NCBI RefSeq assembly: GCF_024139115.2
Contig: NC_085140.1
Location: forward strand, 333,185,953-333,249,952
Origin: Armigeres subalbatus
Lineage: Eukaryota > Arthropoda > Insecta > Diptera > Culicidae
Length of the DNA: 64,000 bases
Direction: 5' to 3'
This document shows positions 10,334 to 22,372 of this stretch, piece by piece. The translations under genes and the position numbers were made by a program. Position 1 is the first letter of the stretch. Every line of letters starts with the position of its first letter. The notes beneath the pieces were generated by a model. It was not told where the DNA came from. It saw only the letters and a list, made by a program, of their open reading frames with translations, and searched no databases.

Positions 10334-11737
10334 GTCACTCATTTTTCGGGCACTTATCCTCAACCGATTTGCTCGCCACAAGTTGCATTCGACGCAAAAT
10401 CCTGTCCCATTGTTTCCTATTTGAAATTGGACAGATCGGACTATGGGATCAAAAGTTATGGCCAAAATACAAATTCATACAAAAAAATCGCGTAAAAAAT
10501 GTCACTCATTTTTCGGGCACTTATCCTCAACCGATTTGCTCGCAACAAGTTGCATTCGACGCAGAATCCTATCCCATTGTTTCCTATTTGGAATTGGCCA
10601 GATCGGACTATGGGATCGATAGTTATGGCCAAAATACAAATTCATACGAAAAAATCGCGTATAAAAGTCACTCATTTTTCGGGCACTTATCCTCAACCGA
10701 TTTGCTCGCAACAAGTTGCATTCGACGCAAAATCCTGTCCCATTGTTTCCTATTTGAAATTGGCCAGATCGGACTATGGGATCAAAAGTTTTGGCCAAAA
10801 TACAAATTCATACAAAAAAATCGCGTAAAAAATGTCACTCATTTTTCGGGCACTTATCCTCAACCGATTTGCTCGCAACAAGTTGCATTCGACGCAGAAT
10901 CCTATCCCATTGTTTCCTATTTGGAATTGGCCAGATCGGACTATGGGATCGATAGTTATGGCCAAAATACAAATTCATACGAAAAAATCGCGTAAAAAAT
11001 GTCACTCATTTTTCGGGCACTTATCCTCAACCGATTTGCTCGCAACAAGTTGCATTCAACGCAGAATCCTGTCCCATTGTTTCCTATTTGGAATTAGCCA
11101 GATCGAACTATGGGATCGAAAGTTATGGTCAAAATACAAATTCATACGAAAAAATCGCGTATAAAAGTCACTCATTTTTCGGGCACTTATCCTCAACCGA
11201 TTTGCTCGAAACAAGTTGCATTCGACGCAGAATCCTGTCCCATTGTTTCCTATTTGAAATTGGCCAGATCGGACTATGGGATCGAGAGTTATGGCCAAAA
11301 TACAAATTCATACGAAAAAATCGCGTAAAAATGTCACTCATTTTTCGGGCACTTATCCTCAACCGATTTGCTCGCAACAAGTTGCATTCGACGCAAAATC
11401 CTGTCCCATTGTTTCCTATTTGAAATTGGCCAGATCGGACTATGGGATCAAAAGTTATGGCCAAAATACAAATTCATACAAAAAAATCGCGTAAAAAATG
11501 TCACTCATTTTCGGGCACTTATCCTCAACCGATTTGCTCGCAACAAGTTGCATTCGACGCAGAATCCTATCCCATTGTTTCCTATTTGAAATTGGCCAGA
11601 TCAGACTATGGGATCAAAAGTTATGGCCAAAATACAAATTCATACAAAAAATCGCGTAGGAAATGTCACTAATTTTTCGGGCACTTATCCTCAACCGATT
11701 TGCTCGCAACAAGTTGCATTCGACGCAGAATCCTGTC
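10334..11737. repeat. 167-bp tandem array, first block
   Basis: Eight full units and part of a ninth. Starts of the GTCACTCATTTTTCGGGCAC phrase: 10334, 10501, 10667, 10834, 11001, 11167, 11333, 11500, 11664 (spacing 164-167). Two unit types, one with AATCCTGTCCC and ATCAAAAG, the other with AATCCTATCCC and ATCGATAG, alternate in the first four units, so a dimer has been duplicated. The array ends abruptly at 11737. Confidence 0.95.
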
Positions 11738-12041
11738 AATTTGTTTGGAATCCCAACGGGTAACTTTTCAGGTGAATTCCTTTTATGAATTTCTTTAGGA
11801 ATTCCTGCGGAAAATGAATTAGGAAACCTTTCAAAAAATATTTCTGGTTTTTGTCAAACAAATTGGTCTGCTAATTGTTTAAGAAATCCTTTCCATTGGA
11901 ATTGTTCTAGGAAGGATTTCTCGGAATTCTTTTAATATTTCACTTTGGAATTTATTCAGAATTTCATTCAGGAATTCTTTCAAAACTTCATTCCTTTGAT
12001 ATTTCACTTTGGAATTTAATCAGAACTTCATCCAGGAATTC
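11738..12041. repeat. AATTCC-rich segment inserted in the tandem array
   Basis: About 300 bases breaking one array unit after GAATCCTGTC and resuming at AAAATACAAATTC. It is a close copy of 14538-14850, sharing GGAATCCCAACGGG, AGGTCTGCTAA-like and TTTCACTTTGGAATTTA phrases in the same order, with small deletions. Confidence 0.8.
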
Positions 12042-12740
12042 AAAATACAAATTCATACGAAAAAATCGCGTATAAAAGTCACTCATTTTTCGGGCACTTA
12101 TCCTCAACCGATTTGCTCGAAACAAGTTGCATTCGACGAAGAATCCTGTCCCATTGTTTCCTATTTGAAATTGGCCAGATCGGACTATGGGATCGAGAGT
12201 TATGGCCAAAATACAAATTCATACGAAAAAATCGCGTAAATAATGTCACTCATTATTCGGGCACTTATCCTCAACCGATTTGCTCGCAACAAGTTGCATT
12301 CGACGCAGAATCCTGTCCCATTATTTCCTATTTGAAATTGGCAAGATCGAACTATGGGATCGAAAGTTATGGCCAAAATACAAATTCATACAAAAAAATC
12401 TCGTAAAAAATGTCACTCATTTTTCGGGCACATATCCTTAACCGATTTGCTCACAACAAGTTGCATTTGACGTAGAATCCTGTCCCGTTGTTTTCAATTG
12501 AAAATTGGCCATATCGGACTATGGGATCGAAAATTATACCTTTTTTTTTTATGGAAAAATCGCTAAAAAAAACTCACTTATTTTTCAGGCACTTGTCCTC
12601 AACCGATTTGCTCGCATTAAATTGCATTCGACGCAGAATGTCTCATATTTTCTTATTGAAAATTGGCCAGATCTGACTATGGGCTTAGATGTTATGGTCA
12701 AATTACTATTTATTGTGAAAAAGAGTTCAAAAAAGTCTAG
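12042..12740. repeat. 167-bp tandem array, second block
   Basis: Units start at 12078, 12245 and 12412, then increasingly diverged units near 12572 and 12738. A further relic (GCATTCGACGCAGAATC..GGGTCAAAAGTTATGGC) lies at 12888-13060. Divergence increases toward the right edge. Confidence 0.85.
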
Positions 12741-12781
12741 CTCACTTTTTTAGCACTTAGACTTCATCTTTCATCTATTCC

Positions 12782-12890
12782 CCAAGCAACACAAGTTCAA
12801 CAAATCTGGTTGCAGTAACCATATTGTGACTGAATCCGGTCATATATAAGTTACTGTGATTGATGTGCAACATGTGTGCTTCTCAGGTCG
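12782..12890. mobile_element. Short dispersed repeat, possible MITE
   Basis: Shares an ordered set of phrases (GGTTGCAG, TGTGAC, GGT.ACATA, GAGTTAC/AAGTTAC, TGCAACA.GTGTGCT) with 26590-26710. Inserted between diverged units of the 167-bp array. No clear ends. Confidence 0.4.
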
Positions 12891-13284
12891 CTCGCAACAG
12901 ATTGCATTCGACGCAGAATCTTGGCCCATTGTTTCCTATAGAAACTTGGCCGGATCGTACAATTGGGTCAAAAGTTATGGCGAAAATACTAATTTTAAAA
13001 CTACAAAATAAAATTCCATTTTTTGCTCTTATGCTCATCCGATTTGATTGCAACAAATTGCGTTTGGCGAGAATTTTTTTATGCATATAAACAAATATGA
13101 AAAATAAGACCAATCCACATTTTGGTGTTATTTGAGATTTTTCCAAACCTTTTGAACGAGCGAGAAAGGCACCATCACCGCTAGGTGGATTAATCTGGGG
13201 TTTTTTAGTATGATGATGGATCGACTGTAATCCCGATATTTTTGGGTTTTTCTTTTTGACATTACTACTGTCCGGATTATCAAC

Positions 13285-15535
13285 GGAAATTCCCGAACAA
13301 AATCCTAGAAGAACTCCCAAAGGGATTCCTTCAGATATTCCTGAAGGAATTCTTGCACAAGTTTCTGAAGTAATTTCCGAAAGAATTTCTGTAGAAATCT
13401 AAAAATGTATCTGAAAATAAGCCTTTACTTGACAATTCAATTTGATTTTTTTGATGGACTCCTATAAAAATTATTCAGAAAATTTATTCAACAATTCCTT
13501 CAAACATTCTTTTTGAAACCCTGGTCAGGTTGTTCTTTGGAAATTCCTTCGAGAATTTATTCGAAAACTCCTCCTTAAATACATTTTGAAAATTCCTCCA
13601 AGAATTTATTCTAAAATTCCTCCAGAAAATCGTCCAGATATTCTTTAGAGAACTCCTCCAGGAATAATTTATAAAATTTCCCCAGGAGCTCATTTGAATA
13701 CGCCTCCAGGGATTCTTTCGTAAAACATCGCAAAAGGCCTTTGTAGATTTCTTCAGTAAAACAATGTAATATATATATTTTTTTTAATCTTTCGTTTATT
13801 TGGAAAGCTCATAACAATGTAATATTCCTTTCAAAATTTCTGCAATTTTGTCAAAATTTCCGGAAATTTTGTTAAAAGAGTTCTTTCGAAAAAAATATTG
13901 AATAATGAAATAAGAAATAAGATATTTCCAGAGGAGTTTCTAATGGAAATTTTTTCTAAAGTAATTTCTAAAGATTTTTCGAAGAAACTCCCAAAAGGAT
14001 TTCTAAATGAAATTTCCGAAGAATTCCTGATAGAACTTTTGAAGGATTTTCAAAAGAAGTCTCCGGAGGTCTACAAATATTCCTGAAGAGTTGGTGAAAA
14101 AAATCCGGATAAATAAGGGAAGGAATTCCTATAAGAATTTTCGAAAGAATTCCTGGAAATCTGAAGAAATTCCTGAGGGAAATTTCGAAGCAACTCCAAG
14201 AAATTCTTCCTAGAGTTTCCGAAGGAATTTCTTGAGAAAGTACTGGCAGAATTCTTAAAACATATTCCGAGAAGAATTTGTAACGGAATTTCGGAATGAC
14301 TTTCAAAATTTTCTTATAATTCCAATCTTTGAATTTTGGAAGGAATATTATGAGGAATATCCAATGGAATCCTCCAATTTATTTTAGGAAATCCAAATTT
14401 TTCGTTTTGCTTTCGGAAATACTTTTCGGAATATGCTCGAAAATTCCTCCAGAAATTTTTCTGGGGTTTTCGAGAATTCATTTACAAATACTTTTAGGAA
14501 TTTCTTCGGAAATTCTTTTGTAAATTCCATTCGGAATTTGTTTGGAATCCCAACGGGAAACTTTTCAGGTGAATTCCTTTTATGAATTTCTTTGAAAATT
14601 ACTTTAGGAATTCCTGCGGAAATTGAATTAGGAACCCTTTCAAAAAATATTTCAGGTTTTTGTCGAACAAATAGGTCTGCTAATTCCTTAAGAAATCCTT
14701 TCCATTGGAATAGTTCTATAGAAAGGAATTCTTGGAATTTCTTTGAAATTTCACTTTGGAATTTATTCAGAACTTCATCCAGGAATTTTTTCGAAACTTC
14801 ATTCCTTTGATATTTCACTTTGGAATTTAATCAGAACTTCATCCAGGAATTCTTTCAAAACTTCATTCTTTTGAACATTCCTCCAAAAATGTAATCACCA
14901 TGTAATCACCATCTTCGGGTATTTATTTTGAAATTTTCTCGGATATCTCTTCAAAAATTCAATAATAAAATCTATTACGAATCATTTAGAAATTACTTCA
15001 AGAGTTCCTCGAAAAATTCATCTAGAAATGCCTTTTATATTTCCGGCAAAAAACCCTTCTGAAAATTCCTTCAGGATTGCCTATGGTAGATTTTTTCTTG
15101 ATTTTTTTTAAAGAATGAAATAAATTCAGTAGAAAATCTACCATCAAAATTTCCGGAATAATCTCTACGTGAATTTTGTATGGTTTTACTAAAGAAGGGA
15201 AGTGAAAGAATTTCTGGATGAATAAACGAAGGCCTTTCCATAGGATCTTCTGAAGGAGTCCCTGGAGGAAAGTCAAAAGGAATCAATGAAGAAATTTTCT
15301 TAATTATTCCTGGAGTGCAAAACAATTCTGAAAGATATCTAGAAGAAATTTTCGAATAAATTCCTGTAGAAAAGGAAAGGAAATAAAATAGAATTTCCGG
15401 AGAAATACCGATTGGATTTTGTAAAGAAATTGCTAGAATTACTTCTAAAATACTTTCGAAAATAACTACAAACATTACTTCGAAAGATTCTCCAGGATGT
15501 TTCTTGAGAAGCAGCAGTCCCAAAATTTGTGTGGG
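13285..15535. repeat. Degenerate AATTCC-rich repeat island (3)
   Basis: About 2.2 kb of the same degenerate words, with a short AT-rich break near 13750-13800. Many pseudo-ORFs (up to 150 codons) on both strands result from the composition. The part 14538-14850 has a close copy inside the tandem array at 11738. Confidence 0.6.
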
Positions 15536-16905
15536 TTTTTAATTTTCAAAGGTGAAATTTGATATTTTAAGGTTAGAGGTATCACATGTTGGCGATCTAC
15601 TAATGTTATGTGCTACAATGAAAAGATACCATCCATCATCTTCTATGTAAAAAACTAAAGCCAAAGTATGGGTTTCCCTCTCGTGTGTCAATATGCATGT
15701 TCCGATTCCTTTCAAGAATTTCAACCGTCTGAAATAGCAAATTGTGCCAAACAAACATCTGCCAAAACATCGAATCCCAACAAAAACCAACTGTCTAGCA
15801 AGCAGCTCGGATACAAAACGATATTTTACAGTCTGCCCTCTGCTGAACCAGTCAGTGAACGATGGACGGCCGTCGTTGCCACCAAGCCCTGGCCTTCCCA
15901 TCGCTAACCGACCGATCGCGATCGGATCGCATTGGTTTTGATTTTGGTTGGTTTTGATCTGAACAAACAGACGGACGCCAGGCCAGGCAGCCAGCTATAG
16001 TCAGTCAGCGAGCACCACCGGGCAAATTACCAGTGAAATACTGAAACACATAAACACATCACGCCGCGGCTGCTGACCGGCACGGCTCGTCTGGATCGAT
16101 TAGCATACAATGTGATTAGCGTGGGCGGGAAAAATAAACTCCCGAATATTGTATTTTTTTCTTCTGGCTTTCCCTGGCATAAGCGTGTTTGCATTTGGAA
16201 CGGTCTGTTTGTGTGAAATTTGTGCCGTTTGATCGATAACCGCGTGGCGATCAGTCGGGTGCGTAATACGGATGGTTCGACTCGGATACACTGCGAGTTT
16301 GATGAGGAAATTTTATGGCTTTTTTCCACTTTCTCGAGAGGGTGGTCTCTAATTTGGCTACCGATAACAACAACCATTTGTTTCATCGTTTCGGGAGCAG
16401 TTTTAATGGACTTTTCGAATTTCGCGGAAACAAAGAGGGAGATGAAAAGTTGAAGATAAACGTGGTCAGAAATATATGTTTGCTAATGATAGGTGATAGA
16501 AACTCATTGGTTTGAGATTATTGTGAAAATCGATGGCAGAGTTATTTAACTTGATCGGAAATGAACCATTCTTCGTTTCAAAATTTGCTAATTAAGGCCA
16601 AAGTTTTTTTTAGCTAATTACGTTTTTCATTTTTTCGTATCAAATGCACTGAATTTGTTTTGAGTGTTGTTATCATTGGTAGAAAATTATTTAATTTATT
16701 TTGTTTAGTTCTGTTTTACTCACTGATAATGAAAACTTTTTGTTATTTTGGTTTAAAATAAGATTACTGTTCCGGTTCTTTATCTCATAGCTCTAAATTC
16801 AATCTTACAAAGAATAGCAATTTGATTTGACTTTCGTATTTTTTCCGGCATGTAAACATTAAGAATCGCTGCAATTAATGTTTTATTTCATTTTGCCTTT
16901 CTCGT
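15536..16905. other. No gene seen; GC-richer single-copy-looking stretch
   Basis: 15850-16310 is richer in GC than its surroundings and contains TCAGT initiator-like words near 16000 and palindromic CGATCGCGATCGGATCG. It could hold a regulatory element or an unrecognised exon. I found no convincing ORF or splice pair. Confidence 0.3.
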
Positions 16906-17010
16906 ACAACAAAGTTGTAGCGAAAGGCTATCATTTCACCCCGAAACCGACCCATAGTGTAATGTACCAATTGACTTAGCTCGATGAACTGAGAAAATGC
17001 CTAAAAAAAT
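16906..17010. mobile_element. Element A-related end fragment
   Basis: GCCTTTCTCGTACAAC..GCGAAAGGCTAT then CCCATAGTGTAATGTACCAATTGACTTAG-like sequence, resembling the left end of element A at 9929-10040 but without microsatellite or array. Confidence 0.6.
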
Positions 17011-17293
17011 AGAAATGCTCACATTAGTTATCATCATCGGTTGGCTTTAAACAGCTTACCCAGCTTAGACCTGGAAAAATGAAGAGTATCATTTGGTTGG
17101 ATTCAGGACCAACCACCCCGGTAAAACCAGCAGTCAATTATCTCGAGTTTCGGCTTTATTTCTAGAATTAAATCATTCTCCTGCCGTAAACACGCACATC
17201 GAGTTTTCAAGCATTGTTCCTATTTATTGTACTTATTTACTTTTGCATAATATCCGCCTGTCTTGATTCACTATTTCTTTCATTTCCTTGCAG

Positions 17294-17768
17294 CCACACT
17301 ACGGAAACTGCCCGTTCCGACCTACATATCCACGATCACCTAGCTGCCGATCTGCACCACGATCCATTGCACACGGTTGACTTCCATCACAGTCTACATC
17401 ACGATGTTCACCACGATCTTCACCATCAGGATCTTCATCACCACGATCTTCACCACCATGATGTTCACCACACTGATCTCCACCACCACCACCCCGTGGC
17501 AACGGATCACCTGCACACGGAGCTGCATCACCACGACGTGATCGAGGGACACGGGGATCATCTGCACCACTCGCACCACGATGTGGTGGTGGCGACGCCC
17601 CACGCATCCGGTTTCTGGAAGAAGAGCTTCATCTGGAAGCCCCGCTGGGTGAAGTCGTGGCACGAGAAGAAAGTGTACGTGCCGGTGTGGAAACACGTTT
17701 GGGGTCCGGTGCAGCTGACTGAGTGGGTTCCGATTCCGAAGCCACCACCCGGTTGGCACAAGCATTGA
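17294..17768 (+). CDS. His-rich secreted protein with C-terminal W/K motif, last exon
   Basis: Encodes 157 residues after an acceptor (..TTCCTTGCAG). The reading frame enters with one base, matching the two-base end of the exon at 1028-1092. From the exon start, residues about 10-100 are dominated by H-H-D-L/H-H-D-V units, mostly His, Asp and Leu. The final 50 residues switch to G-F-W-K-K-S-F-I-W-K-P-R-W-V-K, then V-P-V-W-K-H-V-W, ending in a Pro-rich G-W-H-K-H tail. The F-W-K-K..I-W-K block is shared with the gene at 39871-41598, so these are family members. His/Asp density suggests metal binding or pH-dependent assembly, and W/K suggests aromatic cross-linking or matrix packing; both are guesses. 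I recognise no named family. Confidence 0.75.
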
Positions 17769-17945
17769 GCTTGTATAGGCCTTCGGTGAATGGGCCTCGT
17801 AGTGTCACGCTTTCCAAGAAAGGTCGAAGTACCTATTTGAATAGATGTATTCTCTTGAAATATAGAAGAATGCTTAATATTTGTCAGTAAAAGTAGCTAG
17901 TATAGTAATGAAGTAAGTGTTATTTATACGTGTCAGATGTACAAA

Positions 17946-17951
17946 AATAAA
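17946..17951 (+). promoter_or_regulatory. Candidate polyadenylation signal
   Basis: AATAAA 178 bases after the stop codon at 17766-17768, in an AT-rich 3' region. Position fits the His-rich gene. Confidence 0.5.
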
Positions 17952-18786
17952 CTAAGCTTAAAATACCAAGTTAATTTATTTGTTAACTTTAGGTTTTCAA
18001 CAATTCCGTGTATGTGTATCATAGATTTACCTTTGATGCTATATTCATAATCCTTACATCTGAAGATCTTCTGGTTTGGTCATCACACTGGAAGCATTTT
18101 TTTACCCAAACCTTCAAATCAAAATGAAAAAATGATGACGAAAATGAAAAAATTAAAATGAAAAAATAACCAAAATTTAGCTTCTATTCAAATTTACGCA
18201 AATAATTGTAATACAAGTGCTGCATTGCGTATCATTTACGCTAGATTTTGTTTTTACACGATTTACACTTTCTTAATTTTTCACCCATTCTAAATGCTTA
18301 TAACGCGTATTAATTACCATGTGATTTTTCTTTGAATTATTTAGGATTTTTTTTTAAACATATTGCAAAGATTTTGGTGGCAAATTGAAGTCACACGAAC
18401 AAAAATACGAGCGAAAAAAATTGTGTAATTGATTGAGGGAAAAAAGAGGAATAATAATATAATAAATTAGCAACGATTTGTCATGAATTCAACAATTTTT
18501 ATGCACTTAAAAGCGCGAAAATCACTTTAACGTGGTCAAAACGTGAACGGAACGAATCGCATTTTTCTCAAGACTTGTAGAGCACACCTAAAGCTTCCGT
18601 ATAGAGGTTGTTGCGATAGTTTTCGGCATTTATATCTCTCGTTAGATTTTTTTAAAACTGAAAATAGCCCAGAAACACTAAATCGACTTGAGCCACCTCG
18701 AAATTTTATCCGAATTAGCTGAAAATTTGACAGGAGCCTAATTTTAGCATAAGAATTGTGATTCTTTTTGAAAACATGAAGAGGTC
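17952..18786. other. No gene seen
   Basis: AT-rich intergenic sequence between the His-rich gene and the copia element. No repeat recognised. Confidence 0.4.
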
Positions 18787-18948
18787 TAATGAAAACAACG
18801 ATTACTTTTTCAGAAACTTTAATTTAGGTTTACGATTTAACAAAGATGTCTCGCGAATGAATTATAAGATTGAAAAAAAACACGCTCATAGCTAATACAC
18901 AAAAATAGGTATTTATTATAGTGCGGCAAGTGTTGCCAATTTCTATTA
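18787..18948 (-). repeat. Copia LTR (3' LTR on - strand)
   Basis: Direct repeat of 23285-23450. On the - strand it follows the purine-rich GAGGAGGAG at the end of pol. It may lack about 28 terminal bases, judging from the distance between the 5' LTR match and the primer-binding site. Confidence 0.85.
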
Positions 18949-18984
18949 CTCCTCCTCAACAGTTGCCACCACTGCCACGAAACG

Positions 18985-20058
18985 TTATTGCGAAAGTCCC
19001 ATCAGTTTGGAGAGTTTTTGAATCTTCGTTGCACCCAGCGGCTTCGTAAGAATGTCCGCCACCATGTCTTCAGTCGGACAATACAAAAGTTCTAGCTGTT
19101 TCTGCGCACACAACTCTTTAACGTAACACTCTTTCGTTTCTATATGCTTGGACCGCCGAGTAATACGATCAGAATCGACGAACTGTATACAACTCTGATT
19201 GTCTTCCAGAATGCACGTCGCACTGTTCTGCTTCTCACCCAAATCTTCCAGGATTCTTCGCAGCCAAACTGCTTCCTGACTTGCTTCACCGAGTGCCACG
19301 TACTCGGATTCCATAGAGGAAAGGGTCACAATGCTGCAAATGGCTCCCCATGCAACCGCACCACCAGCGTAGAGGAACACGAAACCTGTGGTCGAGCGTC
19401 GAGTGTTTGGTTCTCCCGCCCAGTCAGCGTCGGAGTACCCAACGAGTCCTGTATCATTACTATATTCCAGTCGTGCACCCTTGGTACACTTAAGATATCG
19501 AAGCACTCTCTTCGCGGCTGTCCAATCAGCTTCCGTAGGTGAACACACTTTTCGTCCCAATATCGATGCACTCACAGCAACATCTGGCCTAGCACATACA
19601 GCTACATATAATAATGCGCCGACAAGACTGCGATATGTGGTATTGTCGTCGAACGGAACGCTGGAATCCTTCGTTGTGACGAAACCGGTATCCATTGGAC
19701 TTTTGGAAGACTTAGCATCTTGCAATCCGAAACGCGTTGCAATCTTGTCAATGTAGCCTTCAAGGGTAACGCTGTACTTCCCATCTCGACGCACAATCTC
19801 CAGACCGAGAAAGTAACTAGGTTCCCCCAGATCGGTGATGTCAAATTGCTCCTTGAGAGAACTACTCACTTCATTCAACAGCGATGGATTCATGCAGCCG
19901 AGTAGAATATCATCTACATACACAAGTAGGCATACTCGGTATCCTCTGACAAGCTTTGTGTACAAGCATGGATCCGTTTTACTTTGCACGAAGCCTAACT
20001 CCAAGAGAACGCTGTGTAGACGTTTGTTCCAGCACCTGGCCGATTGTTTTAGGGCCAT
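18985..20058 (-). pseudogene. Copia RT C-terminal half and RNase H
   Basis: 357 codons; the first in-frame Met (20058) is not a real start. Contains LKQSARCWN, the catalytic YVDD at residues 47-50, RNase H YSDADWAG at 208-215, SSMESEY at 247-253, and the end-of-pol block DILTKPL. Active-site residues look intact. It joins the upstream RT half (20989-19979) through a one-base shift in a C run near 20055, so the product would not be made from this copy without frameshifting. Confidence 0.9.
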
Positions 20059-20989
20059 ATATGCTACGACGCAATCGACATACGAGCTTTTCTTTCCCTT
20101 TCTCAGCGAATCCTGGTGGCTGTTTCATGTATAGCTCCTCCGAGAGATGGCCATACAGATAAGCGGTCTTCACATCCAGATGTCGCAAGGTCATCTTCAT
20201 CCGAGATGCCACCGCCAGAAAAGTACGAAGTGTTGCCTGTTTGGTAACGGGGGCGAAGACTTCGTCATAATCATCACCATACTGCTGCGAGTACCCTTGT
20301 GCGACAAGACGAGACTTGAATTTTACCACTTCACCACTTGCGTTCCGTTTGATCTTATAGATCCATTTTGAACCAACCGCTTTACGGCCAACCGGCAGTT
20401 CCGTCAGTTGCCATGTTCCATTCACCGCATGCGATTGTAATTCCTCTTTCATTGCTGCGACCCACTGGTTTTTGTTCGGACCGGTTAAAGCCTCTTTCAA
20501 GTTTCTCGGTTCCTCATTTTCACGTTGAACGATGAAAATCTCCTCCAGCAGCCTTCTCGGTCGAACTCCTTTGTTGATTCTTTTCGATCGACGTAAGATG
20601 TCATCTTCAGGGAAGCCCTCGAAATCTGGATTCCCAACACCATCTTCACTCACAGGTTCATGTTCAGTAGCACTATCATACGGGGAACTGTCTTCCGAAT
20701 CTGACTCTCTAAGTTCTTCTCTTCGGTTGTCATCTTCACAGTCGGAATCAACCGGCGGTATCACCGGTACTAGCATTTCACGAGCAGAGGACTCACCAAT
20801 TGGGGTACTACTAAACGTGTCTTTTTCGTCTTCTTTCAACTCAACAAATTTAGCATCCCTACTTATCGTGACACGATTCGTTTCTGGATCCAAGAAACGC
20901 CACGCCTTTCTGCCTTCAGCGTATCCGACGAACACAAGCTTCCTAGCCTTGACATCTAATTTCCTTCGCTTTTCATCGGGAATGTGCAC
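19979..20989 (-). pseudogene. Copia integrase C-terminal part, linker and RT N-terminal half
   Basis: Includes KLVFVGYAEGRKAWRFLDP (end of integrase region), an acidic Ser/Glu-rich linker (about residues 55-120), then RT start NQWVAAMKEEL, GSKWIYKIKRNASGEV, RLVAQGYSQ, DYDEVFAPV, HLDVKTAYLYG. The last 25 codons are out of frame after RRSIYG, giving a nonsense tail. Confidence 0.9.
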
Positions 20990-21235
20990 ATACGCTTTGC
21001 TACCGAAAACCCGAATTCTAGAATAATCCGGTTGCTTGCCCCACCACCGGTGATAAGGCGTGCCTCCACAACTGATGACGGTGTTACATTCAACAGATAG
21101 TTTGCGGTTGAAACCGCTTCTCCCCAGAATCGCCGGACTCCGTCAGAAGGCAGCGCAGCATTTCGCCAAGAGAACGATTCTTCCTCTCTGCCTTCCCATT
21201 CTGCTGTGGGCTGTATGGCGCGGTTTGCTGTAGAG

Positions 21236-21607
21236 TTATTCCGCTGTCAACCAAAACTGCTTCAGTTGTTTCCCGGAATATTCTCCTCCTCCATCGCAGC
21301 GTATCACTTTTGGCGCATAGCCGAACTGGTTCCTCATCATCGCCGTGTATTCAGCAATCTTCGTAGCACACTCTGACTTTTCTCGCAAAAGGTACACCAC
21401 ACAGTACCGACTGTAGTCATCTAACATAGTCATAAAGTACCGGCTACCTCGCGGCGTTATTACTTCCATCGGACCACACAGGTCCGTGTGAACGAGACCT
21501 CCCACAGCGCTGGATTCCAATTTTGACTTGGTGAATGGTGTACGAGATAACTTGCCCTCGCAGCACACCCCACAAACAGATCTAATTCCACACTCCTGGA
21601 GTTTCAA
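21236..21607 (-). pseudogene. Copia integrase core
   Basis: Contains HTDLCGPM (first catalytic Asp) and RCDGGGEY (second Asp), typical of retroviral-type integrases of the copia group. A frameshift after FWLTAE ends the frame. The following region to 20990 continues the same protein in another frame (TAPYSPQQNGKAER-like) and includes the third acidic residue region. Separated from the zinc-binding part by the MITE at 21615-21797. Confidence 0.9.
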
Positions 21608-21614
21608 TCCATTA

Positions 21615-21797
21615 TGGCCCGTTTACATATTCGCTAGTTCTAGCGGACAATGCACTATCCGACAATACTAGCGCGATATTAGCACAATGTAAACAGGAAT
21701 TGTCCTCGCTAATAAGCGTTTACATTATGCTAATTTCATGCTAGTATTGTCGGATAGTGCATTGTCCGCTAGAACTAGCTCATATGTAAACGGGCCA
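21615..21797. mobile_element. MITE with TTA duplication inside copia integrase (PIF/Harbinger-like)
   Basis: 183 bp; ends TGGCCCGTTTACATA and a matching TATGTAAACGGGCCA. Arms of about 60 bases pair, including CTAGTTCTAGCGGACAATGC. TTA lies on both sides (21612-21614 and 21798-21800). Removing it and one TTA rejoins the integrase reading frame. The TWA-type 3-bp duplication points to PIF/Harbinger. Confidence 0.85.
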
Positions 21798-21800
21798 TTA

Positions 21801-22372
21801 CCAAGCTCATTTCTAAACATTTTCTTCACTGCTTGCTCGTCACGGTGACCCAGTCGACGGTGCCATGTATGGATACAGTTTTCATTGTGATGCCTTGTAG
21901 CCAATAACGCCTTTTGATAGAACGGTTTCAACTGGTACAAGTTTCCCACCCGTTCGCCTGACAACACCGGTACGCCACTCTTGCTTATTGTGCAGCCCGA
22001 ACTATCAAAGTTTACATTGCATCCTTCATCCGTAATCTTGCTCACTGACAGCAAATTGCCCGTAAGCGTCGGAACGTAAAATATTTGTTCAATGCTCACA
22101 GTCAAAGCTTTTCCGCTCCTATTGAAAGTACGGAATTTGCTAGATCCGACACCAGCAGCTACAATTTTGCTCCCGTCTGCCAATCCAATACTCATCGATG
22201 TGGGGTCGATGTGCTCCAGAAGCGAAGCATCACTGGTCATATGTGACGTGGCCCCTGAATCAAGGAACCATACCACACTTTTCGAACCATCAGCCGCCAA
22301 CCCAGCAGCAAGACACACTTCATTTTCTTCATCGCTCCTAACCGCCAGATTCGCCTTTTGATTAGCACTCAT
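21801..22372 (-). pseudogene. Copia protease and integrase zinc region
   Basis: Starts with ATG overlapping the gag stop (ATGA). Contains the aspartic protease motif WFLDSGATSHMT, FYVPTLTGNLLSVSKI, and the integrase zinc residues in CIHTWHRRLGHRD. The frame runs into the MITE at 21797. Confidence 0.9.

Noticed and set aside
13968..15523. Several 100-150-codon ORFs on both strands
   Set aside because: They lie in degenerate AATTCC-rich sequence, overlap each other on both strands and show no domain or splice support.
15985..16020. Possible promoter with TCAGTCAGC initiator-like words
   Set aside because: No TATA at the right spacing, no following ATG exon with a good donor, and it would lie inside the intron of the preferred gene model.
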